NCBI RefSeq assembly: GCF_019931755.1
Contig: NZ_CP082918.1
Span: 1,344,001 to 1,408,000 of the forward strand
Length of the DNA stretch: 64,000 bases
Origin: Sutcliffiella horikoshii
GTDB taxonomy: Bacteria > Bacillota > Bacilli > Bacillales > Bacillaceae_I
Direction of reading: 5' to 3'
Made by a program: the position numbers and the translations under genes. The notes under the pieces were generated by a model. It saw only the letters and a list, made by a program, of their open reading frames with translations. It was not told where the DNA came from and made no database searches. Below, in pieces: positions 58,655 through 64,000 of this stretch; positions within the stretch are counted from its first letter, which is position 1; each line of letters begins with the position of its first letter.

Positions 58655-59641
58655 ATGTTAAGTCAAAACTTACAAGGTTTGAAGCAACCATCAAGTAGTG
58701 CAGAAGAATTCCTTAGAAATAATGAATTGGCTGATCTCATCCAAAAACAAGTTTTTGCCACCATTTTGAAAAATAAGCTGGATATGGCTGAATCTGAGAT
58801 GAAAATTTGGATTGCAGGATGCTCCACTGGACAAGAAGTCTACTCTTTAGCGATTTTGTTAAAAGAGACGATTGAATCAATGGATGAAAATGTGGAGATG
58901 GATTTCAAGATTTATGCCACGGACTTGGATTATGATTCTGTAAAGATTGCAGGTGCAGGAGTCTACCCTGATACAGCTTTTGAAAATGTTCCATCTGGCA
59001 TTCTGAATAAATATTTTGATAAGAAGCAGGATTTCTATGTGGTGAAAAAATCGATAAGGGAGCATATCATCTTCGCCCCTCATAATATTGCCAAAGATCC
59101 TGGCTTTCATCATCTGGACTTTATCAGTTGCAGAAATGTATTGCATTATTTTCAGCCCACACAGCAACAAAGAATTATTTCGTCGTTCCATCATTCTCTA
59201 AATGAAGATGGATATTTGTTTTTAGGGCAATCAGGATCTATAGGCGATAGTAAAGAGCTTTTTCGAGCGATCAATAATAAATGGAAGATATATATAATGC
59301 AAGAGGTGGGGGGGCGTAAACGAAGTAAAGACGCGGGCCTCCATGCCATACAGGAGGATAGTCAAGAAGAGAAAGAGTTGCAGTTCTTAAATGAAGAACT
59401 GGTCCAAGCAAAAGAGCGCATTTCTAGTTTGCAAGTGAAACTGGAAGACATCTACATCAAGTATGAAGATAAGTACGAAACCCTTAAAATCGATTCGTAT
59501 CATCCAATTCTTTTCGTGAAGGGATTGCTCCAAATTATTAAAAAGCAAGAGTTCTATAAAGAAGAATACGCAGTTGCCATGCTTAAAGAGATGAATAAAC
59601 TTGAATGGGCAATTGAAAATTTTCTAACGGATGAACAATAG
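58655..59641 (+). CDS. CheR-type methyltransferase with C-terminal coiled coil
   Basis: 328 residues. The SAM-binding core is IWIAGCSTGQEVYSLAILLKE (near residue 50), with FKIYATDLDYDSV, LDFISCRNVLHYF and DGYLFLGQSGSI, the order seen in CheR and CheR-PAS fusions. The usual N-terminal CheR helical domain is mostly missing (about 35 residues before the core). Residues 225-328 are helical/coiled coil (LQFLNEELVQAKERISSLQVKLE). No chemoreceptor or cheB is nearby. Convergent with the PAS-like/cobalamin-binding pair, sharing a terminator. Confidence 0.88.
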   Translation: MLSQNLQGLKQPSSSAEEFLRNNELADLIQKQVFATILKNKLDMAESEMKIWIAGCSTGQEVYSLAILLKETIESMDENVEMDFKIYATDLDYDSVKIAGAGVYPDTAFENVPSGILNKYFDKKQDFYVVKKSIREHIIFAPHNIAKDPGFHHLDFISCRNVLHYFQPTQQQRIISSFHHSLNEDGYLFLGQSGSIGDSKELFRAINNKWKIYIMQEVGGRKRSKDAGLHAIQEDSQEEKELQFLNEELVQAKERISSLQVKLEDIYIKYEDKYETLKIDSYHPILFVKGLLQIIKKQEFYKEEYAVAMLKEMNKLEWAIENFLTDEQ

Positions 59642-59648
59642 ACACAAG

Positions 59649-59682
59649 AAACCCCCGTCAAATCATTTGACGGGGGTTAAAC
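59649..59682. terminator. Bidirectional terminator
   Basis: Twelve-bp stem AACCCCCGTCAA / TTTGACGGGGGTT between convergent genes. Confidence 0.92.
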
Positions 59683-59689
59683 TATTTTA

Positions 59690-60229
59690 TCAAGAACGGA
59701 GAAGAGTTTTAATATCTTCCAACTCAGACTGTATTAATTTAATATATTCCAGCTTCCCAACCTCTGATAAATCATCTTGAATAATTCCAAGTAAATCATT
59801 GATTGTGGAGATCTTTCTTTCTGCTTGCTTTTTATGGAATTCTAAAGATACATCAGGCTCTGCGTCTGTCATAACAACTTCATTCCATTTATTTTCTTCA
59901 AGCTGCTTACGCCATTGTTGAAATTCCAACTGTACATCCTGGAAAGCAGACGATTCATTCATACAAACCAAATGGATCAGCTTTTCTTTTGGCTGATAAT
60001 GAAAATATACAGTGAACAAGGTTGTGGGGGAATCTGTTGTTTTTAAGTTAAGCTCCATTACTCCTGGAGAAGGAATGGTCTTAATTTGTTTAAACTTTGT
60101 CTTACTGTCCCAATCCACCAAGTCTAGAAATGATGTGACAGGATAGAAGAGATGGGTGACTGACTGGGAAACATTGATGATTTCAAAGTCCTCAGTCATT
60201 TTAAAATATGGAACGGGAATCCGGTACAT
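59690..60229 (-). CDS. PAS-like sensor protein
   Basis: 179 residues. The first ~110 look like a PAS domain (YFKMTEDFEIINVSQSVTHLF; FTVYFHYQPKEKLIHLVCMN). The last ~50 are helical (AERKISTINDLLGIIQDDLSEVG) like a dimerisation or histidine-kinase-like stalk but with no kinase domain. Its start overlaps the stop of the B12-binding protein by one base, so the two are coupled. Function inferred only. Confidence 0.75.
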   Translation of the reverse strand: MYRIPVPYFKMTEDFEIINVSQSVTHLFYPVTSFLDLVDWDSKTKFKQIKTIPSPGVMELNLKTTDSPTTLFTVYFHYQPKEKLIHLVCMNESSAFQDVQLEFQQWRKQLEENKWNEVVMTDAEPDVSLEFHKKQAERKISTINDLLGIIQDDLSEVGKLEYIKLIQSELEDIKTLLRS

Positions 60230-60909
60230 TAAAGAAGCACTCCTTTATTGATGATTCCGGCTTCTTTTCTATAATCTTCCAACCATTGGAAAAGGAAGGA
60301 TGTATCCTTAGCAATGAGAGTTTCCGCAGGACAGCATGATCGAAAGGCAGATTCCGCATGCAAGCGGCTTCCAACTATGAAAGTGGTGCCAGGGCTTATA
60401 TTTTGCAGTCTTTCGATTGTTTCTTTAAGTTTAGGAAGGTGATGTCTAATGGACACAGAAATGCATACAACATCTGGCTGCCATTTTTTTAAGCTGTATT
60501 CTGCATAGTCCAATGGCAGGTTCGAACCAAGGTCATATACATCCCAACCATATTCTTCGAAGAGGGATGAGGCCATTCTCAATCCCAGATCATGTTCTTC
60601 TCCTTCAACACAGAAAAACATGGCACGTGGGGAAGGGGAATGTTCTTCTATAAGTCTATCATTCAATTTTTCCAAATGATATTTAGTCAGTATCAACTCA
60701 CATGTACCTGTCGCCAAATGCTCATGGGCAACAGAAATTTTATTTTCCTCCCACATTTCGCCAATACGATACATGGCGTCCCGGAGGATAAAGTCATAAA
60801 TAAACGCACTATTGTAGCCTTGATCCATCGTATCTTCTACACAAGACCAACCGGAAGCCACATTTTTTTCGAGAAGGAATTGTGATAGTTTCTTGGAGAT
60901 TTCATTCAT
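60229..60909 (-). CDS. Cobalamin-binding-domain regulator
   Basis: 226 residues. The N-terminal half is a helical B12-binding-2-like domain with EENKISVAHEHLATGTCELIL (the H-E-H segment); from ~90 a Rossmann B12-binding domain with FFCVEGEEHDLGLRMASSLFEEYGWDVYDLGSN, which replaces the classical DxHxxG by EEHDLG (His retained). Similar architecture to the sensor part of CarH/LitR photoreceptors and methyltransferase B12 proteins, but without a MerR DNA-binding head. Operon with the PAS-like gene. RBS GGAGG. Confidence 0.85.
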   Translation of the reverse strand: MNEISKKLSQFLLEKNVASGWSCVEDTMDQGYNSAFIYDFILRDAMYRIGEMWEENKISVAHEHLATGTCELILTKYHLEKLNDRLIEEHSPSPRAMFFCVEGEEHDLGLRMASSLFEEYGWDVYDLGSNLPLDYAEYSLKKWQPDVVCISVSIRHHLPKLKETIERLQNISPGTTFIVGSRLHAESAFRSCCPAETLIAKDTSFLFQWLEDYRKEAGIINKGVLL

Positions 60910-61115
60910 TTGACCCCTCCTATTCCAGACATAGTAATTACCAACAGTATACTATATTTTCCGTAAAATCAAATGCTTCTTCCTTGAAATGCCTTTTTCT
61001 GTCTGTCAGTTGCCCTTATATGGGATTAAAATTACCTTGACACCGGGCTATACAAGACAAGGATTTTCTCTTATGCTTAATAGAGGTAAATATTAGTAGC
61101 AAAGGAAGTGTCACA
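60910..61115. other. Intergenic region between divergent units
   Basis: About 205 bp holding the promoters of the cobalamin-binding operon and the M42 peptidase gene; CTTGACA at 61037-61043 is a candidate -35 for the latter. Nothing else seen. Confidence 0.4.
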
Positions 61116-62171
61116 ATGACTTATCAATCAAATGTACAGGAAACCTTCTCGTTAATCAAAGAACTGGTTTCTATTCCAAGCCCTTCAGGCAATACGGAGA
61201 AAGTAATAGGTTTTGTTGAAAAGTATTTAAGTGAATGCGGGGTAGAAACAGTACGAAATCGAAAGGGAGGCTTGATTGCTACCATTAAAGGAACCGATGA
61301 TAAAAAACATCGTATGCTGACAGCTCATGTAGATACGTTAGGAGCAATGGTAAAAGAAGTGAAATCCAATGGAAGATTGAAGCTTACTACAATAGGCGGG
61401 TTTCGCTGGAATTCCGTTGAAGGGGAATATTGCCAAATTGAAACTTCTTCTGGAAAAGTGTATTCCGGAACGATCCTCATGCATCAAACATCTGTTCATG
61501 TATATAAAAATGCAGGAGACGCACCAAGAAACGATGAAAATATCGAAGTTCGTATTGATGAAAAAGTCACCAATGCAGACGAAGTAAGAGCTCTTGGCAT
61601 TGAAGTGGGAGACTTTGTTTCATTCGATCCGAGGGTTCAAATCACAGAAAGCGGCTACATAAAATCCAGGCATCTGGATGACAAAGCAAGCGTTGCTATC
61701 TTACTAAAACTTATCAAATTCATTCAGTCAGAAAAAATAACGCTTCCATACACTACACACTTTTTAATTTCTAATAATGAGGAAATTGGCTACGGGGGGA
61801 ACTCCAACATCACCCCAGAAACGGTGGAATACCTTGCAGTGGATATGGGAGCACTCGGAGATGGACAATCATCAGATGAATACACAGTATCTATCTGTGT
61901 AAAAGATTCCAGCGGACCATACCATTATGGACTAAGAAAGCATCTTGTTGATCTTGCAAAGAAAAACAAAGTGGATTACAAAGTAGATATTTATCCATAC
62001 TACGGCTCGGATGCTTCTGCTGCCATCCGTTCAGGACACGATATCATCCACGGACTGATTGGACCGGGAATAGAATCCTCCCATGCTTTCGAACGCACAC
62101 ACGCAAGCTCGATTGAAAACACGGAGAAGCTGATTTACCATTACTTGTTGTCGGGTATGGTGAAGTACTAA
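61116..62171 (+). CDS. M42-family aminopeptidase
   Basis: 351-residue binuclear zinc peptidase. Metal ligands are visible in MLTAHVDTLGAMV, SRHLDDKASVAILL, ISNNEEIGYGGNSN and DMGALG, with a C-terminal SSHAFERTHASSIENT. Family members form large tetrahedral dodecamers and trim peptides; B. subtilis YhfE, YsdC and YtoP belong here. AAAGGAAG precedes the ATG. Followed by a terminator. Confidence 0.94.
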   Translation: MTYQSNVQETFSLIKELVSIPSPSGNTEKVIGFVEKYLSECGVETVRNRKGGLIATIKGTDDKKHRMLTAHVDTLGAMVKEVKSNGRLKLTTIGGFRWNSVEGEYCQIETSSGKVYSGTILMHQTSVHVYKNAGDAPRNDENIEVRIDEKVTNADEVRALGIEVGDFVSFDPRVQITESGYIKSRHLDDKASVAILLKLIKFIQSEKITLPYTTHFLISNNEEIGYGGNSNITPETVEYLAVDMGALGDGQSSDEYTVSICVKDSSGPYHYGLRKHLVDLAKKNKVDYKVDIYPYYGSDASAAIRSGHDIIHGLIGPGIESSHAFERTHASSIENTEKLIYHYLLSGMVKY

Positions 62172-62181
62172 TGTAAAGAAC

Positions 62182-62216
62182 AGCCCACAATACTTGATCG
62201 TGGGCTTTTTTTTTAC
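62182..62216 (+). terminator. Terminator of the M42 peptidase gene
   Basis: Stem AGCCCAC / GTGGGCT with nine T; may be used from both sides, since splB ends at 62213. Confidence 0.88.
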
Positions 62217-63238
62217 GTAAAATACTCAATCCGCGCCTGAGGAAAATAAGAGTGGATATACTCAGACAAGGTTTCTTTAATCTCTGTTGCTTCATCCTTC
62301 GTATATACATACTTGCCAATCCCGTAACGCCCCCATTTATACTGGCGCTTTGCTTCGTCCAGTTCAAGCTTTGTCATTGGATAGTTTTGTTGAATGACCC
62401 TTTTGGCTGGTTTAGTGAATCGGTGTTGAATTAATTCAAAGGTAAGATCTTCAGTGGCGCTTGCAGGAAGCTTATCATATAGCTTTTGGAATAACGTTTT
62501 ATATCCCTCTTCCCAGCCTTCATGCAAGTAGATTGGTGCAACGATAAATCCAAGAGGATAGTTTGCACCTGCCACTTTGGCGGCAGCTTCGATCCTCAAA
62601 TCCAAGGAAGATGTCCCGGGCTCGAAATTTTTTATTACATAATCGGCATTTACACTAAAACGAAACCTTGTTTTCCCGTGATGATCTGCATCAAGCAAAT
62701 GATCAACATGATGGAACTTTGTAACAAATCGAAGCATTCCATGTTCAGATTTTCCAAAGTATTCAATAGCTTTCTTCAAGGAATGAGTCAAATGGTCAAT
62801 ACCTACAATGTCTGATGTACAGGACGCTTCAAACCTGGTGATCTCAGGCGCTCGCTCTTGCATGTATTTGTCGGCAGCATCAAAGATTTCATCCAAGTTC
62901 ACATAAGTCCTGATATAAGGTTTGCTTCCCATGGTTGTCTGCAAATAGCAATAATGACAATGGCCCATACAACCTGTGGCAAAAGGTATAGCATATTCAG
63001 CGGAAGGTTTGGATGAATCAAACTTCAATGTTTTTCTTACTCCGACGACTAATGTGGATTTAGCTGTCCTGTATTTTTGAAAATCATTATCTCCAGGCAG
63101 GTTTCTTATTTGGTTGTGGGAAGTGGTCTCTCGAATTTCAAGACCCATCGATTCAAACTTATTTTTTAACTCCACTCCGAGCGGATAGTCAAGAGCTCTA
63201 GGTTCAATGTAGACAAGCTGTGGAACAAACGGTTTCAT
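62213..63238 (-). CDS. splB: Spore photoproduct lyase SplB
   Basis: Radical SAM enzyme that reverses the thymine dimer unique to UV-treated spore DNA. 341 residues. The cluster-binding CxxxCxxC is CMGHCHYCYLQ near residue 90, with the N-terminal FVPQLVYIEPRALDYPLG and C-terminal YKWGRYGIGKYVY typical of the family. Length is as in B. subtilis (342). It follows splA by 15 nt as a two-gene sporulation operon. Confidence 0.97.
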   Translation of the reverse strand: MKPFVPQLVYIEPRALDYPLGVELKNKFESMGLEIRETTSHNQIRNLPGDNDFQKYRTAKSTLVVGVRKTLKFDSSKPSAEYAIPFATGCMGHCHYCYLQTTMGSKPYIRTYVNLDEIFDAADKYMQERAPEITRFEASCTSDIVGIDHLTHSLKKAIEYFGKSEHGMLRFVTKFHHVDHLLDADHHGKTRFRFSVNADYVIKNFEPGTSSLDLRIEAAAKVAGANYPLGFIVAPIYLHEGWEEGYKTLFQKLYDKLPASATEDLTFELIQHRFTKPAKRVIQQNYPMTKLELDEAKRQYKWGRYGIGKYVYTKDEATEIKETLSEYIHSYFPQARIEYFT

Positions 63239-63253
63239 GTATTGCCCCCCTTT

Positions 63254-63511
63254 TTATTCGAATGTTGGACCAAAATAATCATTATATAATGCTTCTGCTT
63301 CTTCTAATGAAGTAAAAAAGACAAACTCATCTGACAGTGGATAATACGTATCATAGAGAAAGATGGAAAGCTGTCCATCCTCGTATGGATTTGCCATAAC
63401 GCTTGCCTGTTGGATCGATGCTACATTCTGTGTGTGTGGATTACGATAAAAAAGGTATACGACATCTCCTTCTTGTAAGGAAGACGACTGAGCTTGTTGG
63501 TATGAATCCAT
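63254..63511 (-). CDS. splA: SplA, regulator of the spl operon
   Basis: 85 residues from ATG 63511 (MDSYQQAQSSSLQEGDVVYLFYRNPHTQNVA) after AGGTG; the frame is open 9 nt further from a GTG. SplA is a TRAP-like negative regulator of splAB in B. subtilis (79 residues). The middle has the EGDVVYLFYRNPHT block and EEAEALYNDYFGP tail. Always next to splB. Confidence 0.93.
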   Translation of the reverse strand: MDSYQQAQSSSLQEGDVVYLFYRNPHTQNVASIQQASVMANPYEDGQLSIFLYDTYYPLSDEFVFFTSLEEAEALYNDYFGPTFE

Positions 63512-63691
63512 ATTAGTCACCTGCTTTTAGTTGTTTCGTTTATTTGTGGGATTATATTCTTACTTTAGTCTTAAATGTATCGGGAAAAATATCCTTGAGA
63601 AATAATGTAAAACAATTTACTTGAATATTATGAAACTTAAAGGAGACTTTATTCGTCTAATCAATTAGGGATAACGGGAGGTGGTTTTGCA

Positions 63692-64000
63692 ATGAACCAT
63701 GTGGATTTGCGACCGAAAAAAAGATCGAAACTTCGCATTTGGCTGGGTACTCAATTTTACATAGCAAAGAGATGGATAGAGTGGATGACAGGAAATAAAA
63801 ACTTTGCAGCAGAAAAGACAGAGGAAGAATTGCCATATCAAGTGTTTTTACATAAAACGCCTACGCTTAGAAAGTTAAAGAACGTGGATATGTGGTATCA
63901 GCATAACAAGGTAATTAATTTGAAGATTGCTGTTCATAAACTGAATGGAGTTGTCATTCGACCTGGTGAAACTTTTTCCTATTGGAAGTTGATTGGGAAA
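63692..64000 (+). CDS. VanW-family protein, C-terminus outside window
   Basis: ATG 63692 after GGGAGGTGG; 103 residues are visible. After a basic head (MNHVDLRPKKRSKLRIWLG) comes the VanW pattern: the WYQHNKVINLKIAVHKLNG segment and IRPGETFSYWKLIGK. VanW proteins accompany some vancomycin-resistance clusters but are common in Bacillaceae without such a role; function unknown. The gene runs off the right edge. Confidence 0.9.
   Translation, partial: MNHVDLRPKKRSKLRIWLGTQFYIAKRWIEWMTGNKNFAAEKTEEELPYQVFLHKTPTLRKLKNVDMWYQHNKVINLKIAVHKLNGVVIRPGETFSYWKLIGK

Overview
This window is chromosomal DNA from an endospore-forming, low-GC Firmicute of the Bacillaceae. The order spx, yjbE, mecA, cls, coiA, pepF, yizD, roxS, spxH, yjbI-yjbO, prpE, yjbQ, fabI and, further on, yjcA, spoVIF, yjcD, yjcF, yjcG, yjcH closely follows the corresponding part of the Bacillus subtilis map, but the proteins are clearly diverged. 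A Bacillus-related genus is a safe call; I cannot name the species.

Layout. 1-3 kb: the end of an RND efflux system (transporter plus adaptor lipoprotein). 3.5-21.5 kb: a housekeeping and stress block covering Spx and its proteolysis adaptors MecA and SpxH, cardiolipin synthase, CoiA, PepF, the small RNA RoxS, a truncated haemoglobin, a small alarmone synthetase, NAD kinase, a pseudouridine synthase, PrpE, a CPA2 antiporter and FabI. 21.5-34 kb: an accessory block that looks devoted to the spore surface. It holds small Cys-rich coat-like proteins, coiled-coil proteins, a mother-cell-lysis type amidase, and a glycosyltransferase / UDP-GlcNAc epimerase / pyruvyltransferase cluster. Several of these genes are preceded by AC-N16/17-CATANNNTR elements typical of sigma-K promoters. 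34-39 kb: yjcA, a second-type spoVA operon (YhcN-like, SpoVAC, SpoVAD, SpoVAEb, DUF1657, DUF421) resembling the spoVA2mob heat-resistance operon, a YjcZ-type miniprotein and SpoVIF. 39-46.6 kb: an Sda-like checkpoint peptide, the helicase YjcD, an MBL hydrolase, a DUF421 protein and YjcF/G/H. 47-52.5 kb: a nitrate/sulfonate/taurine-type ABC transporter, a SCO1-like protein, a double GNAT, an HD protein and a LexA-boxed mini-WYL protein. 52.8-56 kb: a tRNA-Val, a large Cys-rich DUF11 protein, a rhodanese-like membrane protein behind a CsoR/CstR-type operator, and two Cys-rich miniproteins. 56-64 kb: DUF3231, CHY zinc finger and GNAT proteins, an orphan structured transcript, a CheR/PAS/cobalamin-binding module, an M42 peptidase, spore photoproduct lyase with SplA, and the start of a VanW protein.

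Across the window there are six copies (three in each orientation) of a ~125-bp structured intergenic repeat whose outer arms differ between loci but remain self-complementary, and two unrelated short-motif arrays with a 20-22 bp period.

Best candidates for something little described: the orphan ~395-nt RNA with a 24-codon reading frame (58110-58504, minus); the LexA-controlled single-domain WYL protein; the CsoR/CstR-type operator in front of a cysteine-less membrane rhodanese; and the Cys-rich MGxxYVExC spore-surface family.
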